Both the position numbers and the translations under genes were made by a program. A DNA stretch of 28,323 bases from Nocardioides sp. (GTDB taxonomy: Bacteria > Actinomycetota > Actinomycetes > Propionibacteriales > Nocardioidaceae), in assembly GCA_003519585.1 (NCBI GenBank), contig DOWL01000056.1:11160-39482 (forward strand), given 5' to 3'. The notes beneath the pieces are model-generated. The model was not told the origin of the DNA. It worked only from the letters and a program-made list of their open reading frames with translations, and ran no database searches. Below are positions 1 to 5,836 of the stretch, in pieces (within the stretch, counting starts at the first letter, position 1; the number at the start of each line of letters is the position of its first letter).

Positions 1-357
1 ATACCGTAAGGTTGCGAAAGAACTGCTCCACATTCAGAGCTGGTTCGAACGGGTCGACGAGATCATCCACCGCGGAAGCGTGCCTATCTCGACGACGACC
101 TTCTGCAGGAGGCCGGCGACTCGCTGATGATGAAGCTGGGCGAAGCCGCTAATCGGTTGTCGCGACTCGGTGTGCTGGCGCCGGATGGCGTGGACTGGGC
201 GCTTGCCGTGGCAAACCGCAACTTCACCATCCATCAGTACGACGAGATCGACCGCGAGCTGACGTGGCTAACTCTGTCCCGGGACCTACCCGCTTGGCGG
301 TCGTCGCTGGCGCGACTATTCGCGGAGGCGGAGTCAACCATCCGCGATGAGGCCTAG
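1..357 (+). pseudogene. HepT-like (DUF86) ribonuclease toxin, frameshifted and cut by the window edge
   Basis: Two adjacent reading frames together give a HepT-like protein. Frame 2 (from base 2) reads VAKELLHIQSWFERVDEIIHRG, and near 75-82 the homology passes to frame 1, which continues AYLDDDLLQEAGDSLMMKLG to the TAG at 355-357. The change corresponds to one missing base. The diagnostic HepT motif RX4HXY is present (RNFTIHQY, bases 217-240). HepT proteins are HEPN-fold RNases normally neutralised by an MNT nucleotidyltransferase antitoxin encoded next to them; any MNT gene would lie upstream of this window. Frame 1 alone has an ATG only at 127, which would lose the first helices. I infer an inactivated toxin; a sequencing error is the main alternative. 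The gene is convergent with the RES toxin gene. Confidence 0.65.
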
Positions 358-393
358 CGCCGAGTTCGGGCGCCCGGCCGGATGGATCCGCTG

Positions 394-921
394 CTACAGG
401 TGTCTGACGGCAGTGAGCAGATCGGCGGATGGACTTCCTGCCTGGACGCATCGCCACCCGCGTATGTCGTTCCGCGGCCCGAAGAGCACCCAGACTTCGC
501 CGTCTGTTGGTGGGGCCGGCTGAAGTCCGCCGTCGCACACGTAGCCGCCGGCATGACCAGGTTGGAGCGCGGCCGATGGCGCTCTCACGGCCGTGGCTCC
601 TGCGGCCCTGGCGGATCGGGCTGCTGCCTGGCAGTCGCCGTACCCGGCGAAGCTGAGGTCGGCGGGCAGGGTGAGCGCCGTTGCGTCTTCCACGTCGGCG
701 TCGTCGACGACGATGGCCCACAGCGATCGGGCGACGCCTTCGAGGTCGTCGGGGTCGGTGATGTGCTCGTGGCGTAGGAACTCTGCCCAGGCACCATCGG
801 GAGTGTCAGCCAGGTAGTGGGCGGGCCCCTCACCGGTCGCGTGCCAGCGCGCTGCGGGTTGGTCAGCTGTCTCCCAGAGAAAGCCTTGCCGAGGATCGGC
901 GTGCCGGAAGCCAGTCCTCAC
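394..921 (-). CDS. RES-domain toxin (probable NAD+-degrading toxin)
   Basis: This 175-aa protein carries the RES signature. Its N-terminal part has FRHADPR, FLWETADQPAARWH, GEGPAHYLADTPDGAWAEFL and RHEHITDP, and LWAIVV follows. RES toxins such as MbcT of M. tuberculosis have an ADP-ribosyltransferase-like fold and destroy NAD+ by phosphorolysis or hydrolysis, which stops growth. The length is usual for the family. The start codon overlaps the stop of the upstream antitoxin gene by 4 bases (918-921), so the two are co-transcribed and translationally coupled, antitoxin first. The gene ends convergently with the broken HepT gene. The RES assignment is strong; the exact reaction is inferred from the family. 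Confidence 0.85.
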   Translation of the reverse strand: MRTGFRHADPRQGFLWETADQPAARWHATGEGPAHYLADTPDGAWAEFLRHEHITDPDDLEGVARSLWAIVVDDADVEDATALTLPADLSFAGYGDCQAAARSARAAGATAVRAPSAALQPGHAGGYVCDGGLQPAPPTDGEVWVLFGPRNDIRGWRCVQAGSPSADLLTAVRHL

Positions 922-1556
922 GCAGCCGACCCGGAGCCGACCAGCCAGGCGGCGAGGTCGCGGACGCGCTGGACGTCGTCACTGTCGGGGTCGAAGCCAC
1001 CTGCCAGGAGGTCGATGGGCGCGCGACCGTCCAATTGCGGGCGAGCGCGCTGGAACCAACGGCGCATGCCGATCTCGTTGTAACCGCCCGCCAGGTCCGA
1101 GGTGATCATCGCGAGCGTGTGCAGCCGGGTGGCCACGGAGTCGGGGGTGTTCCGCTCGCCCTCGGCGTACCGACGGAGCGAGGTCGCCGACACGTCGAGC
1201 AGTGTGGCGAGTAGCTCGTCTCCCAGTGCCTCGCGCATCGGCTTCCACTCGGACTCCGGTAGTGGGGAGTCGGCCACCTGCTCGCGCACGAGGCCGAGCA
1301 GGGACGCGAGCTCTTCATCGCTGACCTCGAAGGCCGTCGGCGAAGCCAGCCGCAAGGCAGCGGTCGATGCGATCCCGTGAGCCGCGAGAACGTTGACGAG
1401 GGACCGCACTCGACTTTCGGTCAGCGGACCGACGATCAGCGTGGCATCCAGCAGTCCGAGGTACTCCGCGCGGTACAGAAGCAGGCTCGCCGCCATGGCC
1501 GACTTGGGTCGGTCTTGAAACGGGCCTTCAACGGACTTGATTCGGACTTCAGTCAC
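918..1556 (-). CDS. Xre/MbcA-type antitoxin of the RES toxin (DUF2384 C-terminus)
   Basis: This 212-aa protein lies directly upstream of, and overlaps, the RES toxin gene. Its C-terminal third has the MbcA/ParS/Xre antitoxin layout: a helix-turn-helix (ALGDELLATLLDVSATSLRRY, residues about 110-130) followed by the toxin-binding DUF2384 part with RRWFQRARPQLDGRAPIDLL. Such antitoxins block the NAD+ site of the toxin and repress their own promoter. At 212 aa it is longer than classical MbcA/Xre antitoxins (about 110-150 aa); the first 90 or so residues are an extension I do not recognise. The start codon is GTG. A good -10 hexamer ends 6 bases before it, so the transcript may be leaderless. Confidence 0.8.
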   Translation of the reverse strand: MTEVRIKSVEGPFQDRPKSAMAASLLLYRAEYLGLLDATLIVGPLTESRVRSLVNVLAAHGIASTAALRLASPTAFEVSDEELASLLGLVREQVADSPLPESEWKPMREALGDELLATLLDVSATSLRRYAEGERNTPDSVATRLHTLAMITSDLAGGYNEIGMRRWFQRARPQLDGRAPIDLLAGGFDPDSDDVQRVRDLAAWLVGSGSAA

Positions 1557-1579
1557 ACTCCGATTCTATCCCATAGTGT
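1555..1579. promoter_or_regulatory. Putative antitoxin promoter and operator
   Basis: The minus strand reads TAGAAT at 1568-1563, a 5/6 match to the -10 consensus. Its distance from the GTG at 1556 would put transcription start at or beside the start codon. I see no clear -35. An inverted repeat, ACACT (1555-1559) with AGTGT (1575-1579), brackets this hexamer, and the arms extend imperfectly to TTCAG and CTGAA. It lies between two divergent genes, so binding by the antitoxin could control both. This is a prediction from position and symmetry. Confidence 0.4.
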
Positions 1580-1637
1580 CTGAAGGGAGGAGTTCGCACC
1601 TCGCTGGCGGCCGCGCGCAGCGCCGTCGAGGTGCGTC

Positions 1638-2090
1638 ATGTCGACAGCAGCGCTCGAAACCGAGCAGACAGTGGCGCTGTTCGAGCGCATCGACACGTTG
1701 GAGGACGTCGCCCAACGGGTTGACGAGGGTGATCGGGTGAAGCTGCAACGGGTCGTTCGCGAGGAGCTTGCGGCCTCGCCGCCGGTCCGTCCTGTTGCCG
1801 CGGCGCGAGTCCTCGACCTGTCGGAGAAGACGATCCGCACCTGGGTTGCCGAGGGGGTCTTGCAGCGCGCTGACACACAGAGCCCGCGCCTGCTCCTCGA
1901 CACGAACGTGCTGCATGCTGTGGCGAACATCGTCAAGGAGTTGCGGGCGGCAGGTCAGACCCGAGCCCTGTTGGATGAGGTTCATCGGCGCCTGGTGGAC
2001 GCGACCTGGCTCGAGCGGGACGACCTAGCTGATTCGTTGAGTCAGATGTGCCGCGGTGACCTCACGGTTCGCATACCGAAGTCCGACTAG
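1638..2090 (+). CDS. Helix-turn-helix protein, MerR/excisionase-like, orphan
   Basis: This 150-aa acidic protein has a clear winged-helix DNA-binding segment at residues 55-75 (AARVLDLSEKTIRTWVAEGVL), in which the SEKTIRTW stretch is the recognition helix. An N-terminal helical region (residues 1-45) and a C-terminal helical region (residues 90-150) flank it. The C-terminal half has heptad-like Leu/Val spacing suited to dimerisation. The start is preceded by GAGGTG. The gene is divergent from the RES/Xre operon across 81 bases. Small DNA-binding proteins of this form are common on mobile elements and as antitoxins, but no toxin gene follows here. The function beyond DNA binding is unknown to me. 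Confidence 0.7.
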   Translation: MSTAALETEQTVALFERIDTLEDVAQRVDEGDRVKLQRVVREELAASPPVRPVAAARVLDLSEKTIRTWVAEGVLQRADTQSPRLLLDTNVLHAVANIVKELRAAGQTRALLDEVHRRLVDATWLERDDLADSLSQMCRGDLTVRIPKSD

Positions 2091-2453
2091 CGGGTCGATA
2101 CTGGGTGAGACGGTCATCGTGGTTCCTTCTTCGAGTCGGTTGTGAGAGATCACTCGAAGGATCACCCGGTGGCCGTCGCTCACGTTGGGAGCGACACGCT
2201 CACCGGACTACGTCGCACACCACTCTGCTGGACGCCACTCGGGGCAGGTGATCGAGACGGTCGCGAGCGCCGTGCGATTCGCGCCCGGAGGGGGAGTGGA
2301 GATGATGCGTTCACGGTTTCGGTGCCTCCAGTGCACTGGGATCGAGGCCTCGGTTCGGTGTTCGCCCACCGGCCGAGGCTGCCTTGTCGTTGGGAAGGGT
2401 TTAAGGTCAGCCAATCGGGAAGTCTTCCCGCTGTCAACAGTTATCGTGACGCT
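2091..2453. other. Non-coding stretch with one inverted repeat
   Basis: I find no convincing gene in these 363 bases. An open frame from 2142 reaches the next gene, but its first 100 or so residues have no recognisable domain and a less biased codon pattern. An 8-bp inverted repeat, CTTCGAGT (2129-2136) and ACTCGAAG (2152-2159) with a 15-base loop, follows the helix-turn-helix gene and could be a weak terminator or an operator. The composition is more AT-rich than the housekeeping part of the window. Confidence 0.4.
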
Positions 2454-2660
2454 GTGAGTCACCACCTGATGGGGCTGAAGGAGATCGCCGATCTGCTCGG
2501 CGTGAGCCGGCAGCGGGCCAGGCAGTTGTCGATGACCGAGGGGTTCCCCGAGCCTGTCGTGCGGTTGGCGGCGGGGCCGATCTTCGAGAGCGCGGAGATT
2601 GAGAAGTGGGCCAAGACTCGGCGTACGAAGGGCGGCCGACCCCGGAAGGCCGAGGACTGA
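2454..2660 (+). CDS. Small AlpA/excisionase-like helix-turn-helix protein
   Basis: This is a 68-aa protein if it starts at GTG 2454 (ATG 2469 is the alternative). It reads MGLKEIADLLGVSRQRARQL, then a short wing (GFPEPVVRLAAGPIFES) and a charged tail (EIEKWAKTRR, GGRPRKAED). This is the compact MerR-like fold of AlpA regulators and phage excisionases: helix-turn-helix, wing, then a helix beginning with an aspartate or glutamate. It lies about 150 bases from a tRNA-derived attachment scar, where a recombination directionality factor or integrase regulator would be expected. No integrase is visible. An extended start at 2142 is possible but would add about 100 unrelated residues. Confidence 0.7.
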   Translation: MSHHLMGLKEIADLLGVSRQRARQLSMTEGFPEPVVRLAAGPIFESAEIEKWAKTRRTKGGRPRKAED

Positions 2661-2808
2661 AAATCCATCCTTTTCCCCACTGCGTCATCAAAGGCCCGTG
2701 ATGGGCGATGAGGCCGGATGAAGGTCAAACCGCCTCTGACCTGCGCTTTCTCCTCAAATCATGACCTGAGATGAGACGTGCTGAAGTGCCCGAAATCGGG
2801 CCTGGCTC

Positions 2809-2845
2809 AATCCTTGGGTCGTGGGTTCGAGCCCCACCCGCCCTA
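2809..2845 (+). other. 3' fragment of a tRNA gene (putative attachment-site scar)
   Basis: The bases follow tRNA geometry exactly, from the 3' side of the anticodon loop to the discriminator. AA (2809-2810) is the end of the anticodon loop, TCCTT (2811-2815) the anticodon-stem 3' strand, and GGGTC the 5-base variable loop. GTGGG/CCCAC is the T stem around TTCGAGC (2826-2832), CCGCCCT (2838-2844) the acceptor strand, and A2845 the discriminator. The matching 5' acceptor strand AGGGCGG, the D arm and the anticodon are absent upstream. Tyrosine integrases commonly recombine in the anticodon-to-3'-end part of tRNA genes, leaving such a fragment at one end of the inserted DNA. The parent tRNA cannot be named because the anticodon is missing. 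Confidence 0.7.
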
Positions 2846-2951
2846 CGCGGAAAACGTCATCCGACACGGTCGTCGGAGCAGGTCGTCGGAGCAGCCGGAT
2901 CGGATGACGTCCTTCGCGCGCGTGGGTGGGACGAGAGCGGAGGATGGTCCC

Positions 2952-3392
2952 ATGGCACACGTACGGCGTTTCGACCACATCGGCATCACGGTCTCGGACC
3001 TCGAGGTGGCGACGGCGTTCTTCGTCGGCCTGGGGCTGGAGGTCGAGGGAACCGGCTCGGTGGAGGGCGAGTTCGTGGAGACCGTCTGCGGGATCCCGGG
3101 CGCGCGCTGCGAGATCGTGATGCTGCGCCCACCGGACGGCGGGTCGCGGCTGGAGCTCGCCAGCTTCGTCACCCCCGACCATGTCCCCGGGTCGCCCGAC
3201 GCGATGGCCAACGAGCTGGGCCTGCGGAACGTGTCCTTCGAGGTGGCCGACCTGCACGCCGCCGTCGATGCGGTGGCGGCGGACGGGTACGGGCTGGTCG
3301 GCGGGGTCGGCGAGTATCAGGACAGCGTGCGGATGGCGTATGTGCGTGGGCCCGACGGGATCGTCGTGTCGCTGTTCGAGCAGCTCGGTTGA
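2952..3392 (+). CDS. VOC (glyoxalase/bleomycin-resistance fold) family protein
   Basis: This 146-aa protein consists of two paired beta-alpha-beta-beta-beta modules. The first opens with FDHIGITVSDLEVATAFF (residues 6-23), and the second opens near LRNVSFEVADLHAAVDAV and ends with VRGPDGIVVSLFEQ. The His in DHIGI and the late Glu in LFEQL occupy metal-ligand positions of VOC enzymes, and a Glu in RLELASF is a further candidate. The family includes glyoxalase I, methylmalonyl-CoA epimerase and dioxygenases, and the substrate cannot be read from the sequence. I chose the ATG at 2952 rather than the upstream ATG 2778, because the earlier codons run through the tRNA fragment. It is the first chromosomal gene after the attachment scar. 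Confidence 0.85.
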   Translation: MAHVRRFDHIGITVSDLEVATAFFVGLGLEVEGTGSVEGEFVETVCGIPGARCEIVMLRPPDGGSRLELASFVTPDHVPGSPDAMANELGLRNVSFEVADLHAAVDAVAADGYGLVGGVGEYQDSVRMAYVRGPDGIVVSLFEQLG

Positions 3393-3426
3393 CGATCAGC
3401 TCCGGCAGCCGCACCCGGACGAGACG

Positions 3427-3585
3427 TCACATCAGGAACAACAAGCTGAGCAGGCCCGCGACCACCAGGGCCACGACGAAGCCGAGCACCCCGGCGATCG
3501 GCCATCCGACGAAGACGCCCGCGAGCAGACCGATGCCCAGGGAGACCCACACCCCGATGCCGGGACCCTCCTCGTTGACTGGCAT
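3427..3585 (-). CDS. Small two-helix membrane protein, 52 aa
   Basis: The frame encodes a short polar N-terminus (MPVNEEGPG) and then two hydrophobic helices. The first is about residues 10-28 (IGVWVSLGIGLLAGVFVGW) and the second about residues 30-51 (IAGVLGFVVALVVAGLLSLL). A Gly/Pro turn separates them. The protein almost certainly sits in the membrane as a hairpin. The gene converges with the VOC gene, with 34 bases between the stops. The ribosome-binding site is weak. The function is unknown; it resembles small glycine-rich inner-membrane proteins of actinobacteria only in general form. Confidence 0.6.
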   Translation of the reverse strand: MPVNEEGPGIGVWVSLGIGLLAGVFVGWPIAGVLGFVVALVVAGLLSLLFLM

Positions 3586-3755
3586 GCAGAAATGGTGGCA
3601 CGCCCGCGGTGCGGGCGGTGTTTGCGCAGGTCAGGGGAAGATTGGCCGATAGCCCAGACAGACCACTCCAAGGGGTTCAAGTAGGCCATGGCGCCGTGGG
3701 CCGGGACCCCGGACAGGCCATGTCGCGGGGCCGCCGCCCCTGACAGGCTCGGGTC

Positions 3756-3851
3756 ATGAGCGGTGCCGAGGGGGTGTTGGTCATCCTCGGGGTCGTGGCC
3801 GTGGGATCGGCGTTGGTGTTCGTGATCGTGAGGCTGACCGACCGCTGGTAG
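3756..3851 (+). CDS. Tiny single-pass membrane protein, 31 aa
   Basis: ATG 3756 to TAG 3851 encodes MSGAEG, a hydrophobic run from about residue 7 to 25 (VLVILGVVAVGSALVFVIV), and a short basic/polar tail (RLTDRW). The layout, with an acidic outside end, one helix and an arginine at the inner end, is typical of tiny membrane proteins. No strong ribosome-binding site precedes it and I recognise no homologue, so this is a candidate only. It sits between the minus-strand two-helix protein and the ImmA-like gene. Confidence 0.4.
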   Translation: MSGAEGVLVILGVVAVGSALVFVIVRLTDRW

Positions 3852-3924
3852 GACGTGCTGAGATCCAGGGCGCGGGGTAGGGAGTTGGGTCGGCCGTCGG
3901 TGGCCGCGCCTACGGTGTGCAGGC

Positions 3925-4365
3925 ATGCGAGAGCCGGTCCGGAGCAACCATCACCCGTGGCGACGGTTCGGGCAGCTCACCGACTGGTCGCTGCGGTGGG
4001 CCGAGCTTCCCGAAGGCGTGATGGGCGTGACCTGCCACCGATCGCGCACAGTGACCCTGGCGGTGGGGATGAGCCAGGCCGAGCGGCGTTGCACGATCGC
4101 CCACGAGACCGAGCACATCCTGCGTGGGCCCGTCGACCGGGCCGCGGCCGCACGCGAGGAGCGCATCATCGACCGGACGGTCGCCGGGCTGCTGCTGCCG
4201 CGGGGCGGTGAGGTCGTCGATGCGCTGGTCTCCGCACGTGGGCACCTCGAGACCGCCGCGGACGGGCTCTGGGTCGACGACTACCTGCTGCAGGTGCGGC
4301 TGGCCACCCTCAACGCGTCCGATCAGCTCGACGCTGCTCGGCGGCTCGCGGGGGTGTTGATCTGA
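3925..4365 (+). CDS. ImmA/IrrE-like zinc metallopeptidase (DUF955-like)
   Basis: This 146-aa protein contains the zinc-peptidase motif HETEH at residues 60-64 within CTIAHETEHILRGP, the hallmark of ImmA/IrrE peptidases. EERIIDRTVAGLLLP (residues 78-92) follows, where ImmA-family proteins carry the third metal ligand and the residues shaping the active site. Members cleave helix-turn-helix repressors (ImmA on ICEBs1, IrrE in Deinococcus) or act in toxin-antitoxin pairs. No repressor gene is adjacent, so the substrate is unknown. The gene ends 9 bases before the stop of the convergent MOSC gene. Conserved chromosomal forms exist in actinobacteria, so this one need not be mobile. Confidence 0.75.
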   Translation: MREPVRSNHHPWRRFGQLTDWSLRWAELPEGVMGVTCHRSRTVTLAVGMSQAERRCTIAHETEHILRGPVDRAAAAREERIIDRTVAGLLLPRGGEVVDALVSARGHLETAADGLWVDDYLLQVRLATLNASDQLDAARRLAGVLI

Positions 4366-4374
4366 CCGCGCGGC

Positions 4375-4833
4375 TCATGCCACGGCCGCGACCACCATCA
4401 GGTCGACGGGATCGCCGACCGACAGCTGTCCGCCCTCGAGGACCCGGCAGATCGAACCACCCCGTCGTCGCAGTGCCTCCTGGGCACCTCTGCCGATGGT
4501 GTCGTCGAGCAGCTTGCACGGCGCCGCGACGCGCACCACCTCGAGCAGCACCGGACCGAGCCGGATCAGCGCGCCCGGCTCGCGTGGCACGACCCCGGCG
4601 GACACCGTGATGTTGCGCCGCGTCAGCTCGGGAGGGATCGGCGCCCCGAACAGCTCGGCGGCCTCGTGCAGCGCCGTGTGCGACTGCACACTGACCTGCC
4701 GGTGCCGGGCGCCGTGGTAGCGATCGCCTACGATTCCGCGACCCCGCTCGACCGTCACGGAAGCGTGCGCTCGCATGGGCAGCCGCGTCCCCGGCGCGAC
4801 GTACAGCGCGGCGACAGTGATCCCTTCAGGCAC
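4375..4833 (-). CDS. MOSC-domain protein
   Basis: This 152-aa protein begins at GTG 4833. It shows the MOSC pattern: VERGRGIVGDRYHG (residues 28-41), LTRRNITVSAG in the middle, and the conserved cysteine segment APCKLLDDTIGRG, where MOSC sulfurtransferase domains carry their catalytic Cys. A final ICRVLEGGQLSVGDPV matches the closing beta strand. MOSC domains occur in molybdenum-cofactor sulfurases and in YiiM-type proteins that handle sulfur or N-hydroxylated substrates. As a stand-alone domain its substrate is uncertain. A longer frame runs upstream to 5046, but it would overlap the divergent DUF3099 gene completely, so I prefer the GTG. Confidence 0.8.
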   Translation of the reverse strand: MPEGITVAALYVAPGTRLPMRAHASVTVERGRGIVGDRYHGARHRQVSVQSHTALHEAAELFGAPIPPELTRRNITVSAGVVPREPGALIRLGPVLLEVVRVAAPCKLLDDTIGRGAQEALRRRGGSICRVLEGGQLSVGDPVDLMVVAAVA

Positions 4834-4882
4834 ATCACCACCGTAGACAACGCCCGATGTGTGGCCGACGTAGCGTGGTGAG

Positions 4883-5125
4883 GTGCAGCGTTCCTCTCGC
4901 CGTCGCGCGTACTTCGCGCTGATGGGCGGCTGCCTGCTCCTGATCGTGCTGGCGTGGAACGTGGTGCGTCTGTGGTCGACCACCGCCGCCGTGGCGATGA
5001 GTCTGGTGGCGGCCGTGATCCCGCCGGTGGCGGCGATCATCGGCAACCTCGGCGCGCTGGACGACAGTCAGCTGCCGAGCGGAGACCAGCGGCAGACCCG
5101 GTTCGAACAGGATCCGGACGTGTGA
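4883..5125 (+). CDS. DUF3099 membrane protein
   Basis: This 80-aa protein starts at GTG 4883. A basic N-terminus (RSSRRRAYF) leads into two hydrophobic segments: about residues 12-29 (LMGGCLLLIVLAWNVVRL) and residues 34-56 (AAVAMSLVAAVIPPVAAIIGNLG), the second with the characteristic IPPVAAI. A polar tail follows. This is the DUF3099 layout, an actinobacterial family of unknown function with two transmembrane helices. It is divergent from the MOSC gene with 49 bases between the start codons. Confidence 0.8.
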   Translation: MQRSSRRRAYFALMGGCLLLIVLAWNVVRLWSTTAAVAMSLVAAVIPPVAAIIGNLGALDDSQLPSGDQRQTRFEQDPDV

Positions 5126-5149
5126 GACGGACCCGCGTCCACCTCGGGG

Positions 5150-5752
5150 TCAGAAGCCGTGGGCCAGCCCCCAGGCGACCGCCTGGGCGCGGCGCGTGAC
5201 CTCGATCTTCTGGTAGATCTGCCGGACGTAGGTCTTGACCGAGTTGACGCTCACGAAGAGTTGCTCGGCGATCTCGAGGTTGCTCATACCCTCACAGATC
5301 AGCTCCAGGACCTCGGTCTCGCGGGCGCTCAGGTCCGCGACCCCCGTGTGCGGACCGACCTGCCGTCGCGGCGGTGTGACCGTCTCGCCGCGGTGTACGG
5401 CGGCCACGGCCGCGAGGAGGGCGTCGGAGCTGACCGACTTGGATACGAAGCCGCGCGCGCCGGCCGCGAGCGAGCGCCGTACGCTCGACAGGCTCTTGCT
5501 CCAGGTGAAGACGACGACCGGGGCCGCGGTCAGCGCGACCACCACCGACAGATAGTCCTCGAGTCCCACAGAGCGACCGATCGGGTCGCACAGCAGGACG
5601 TCGACCGGTGCGCCGACGGCGTCGGCGCCGATGGTCACCACGTCCGCATGGGATCGCGACAGCATCCCGTCGACGCCGGAGACGATCAGCTCTGGCTCGT
5701 CGTACACGCCGACGGCGAGCGGTGAACCGTTGCCCCGCGCCCGCTCGTCCAT
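5150..5752 (-). CDS. LuxR/NarL-type response regulator
   Basis: This 200-aa protein has an N-terminal receiver-like domain (residues 10-125) and a C-terminal LuxR helix-turn-helix (residues 140-197). In the receiver, Asp56 (LLCDP) sits at the phosphoacceptor site and Lys105 (FVSKSV) at the conserved lysine. The usual N-terminal acidic pair is reduced to YDEPE at residues 17-21. The DNA-binding part has SARETEVLELICEGMSNLEI and VSVNSVKTYVRQIYQK, textbook NarL/LuxR motifs. No histidine kinase gene is adjacent. The nearest signalling gene is the Ser/Thr kinase directly upstream on the same strand, 84 bases away. Confidence 0.88.
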   Translation of the reverse strand: MDERARGNGSPLAVGVYDEPELIVSGVDGMLSRSHADVVTIGADAVGAPVDVLLCDPIGRSVGLEDYLSVVVALTAAPVVVFTWSKSLSSVRRSLAAGARGFVSKSVSSDALLAAVAAVHRGETVTPPRRQVGPHTGVADLSARETEVLELICEGMSNLEIAEQLFVSVNSVKTYVRQIYQKIEVTRRAQAVAWGLAHGF

Positions 5753-5836
5753 GATGAGGCGAATCTAGGCGGACAACGCACGGCTCCCGCGCCGGACGAC
5801 CTCACCCAAGGGGGTGAAACTCTGCGGGACGCCCGG

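Noticed and set aside
60..130. Programmed ribosomal frameshift in the HepT gene
   Set aside because: No slippery heptamer or downstream hairpin is seen at the frame change; a deletion or sequencing error is simpler.
2142..2453. Extended N-terminus for the AlpA-like gene
   Set aside because: The added 100 or so residues show no domain, have no ribosome-binding site, and AlpA-like proteins are normally 60-80 aa.
2740..2845. A complete tRNA gene
   Set aside because: No 5' acceptor strand (AGGGCGG), D arm or anticodon is found upstream; only the 3' part is present.
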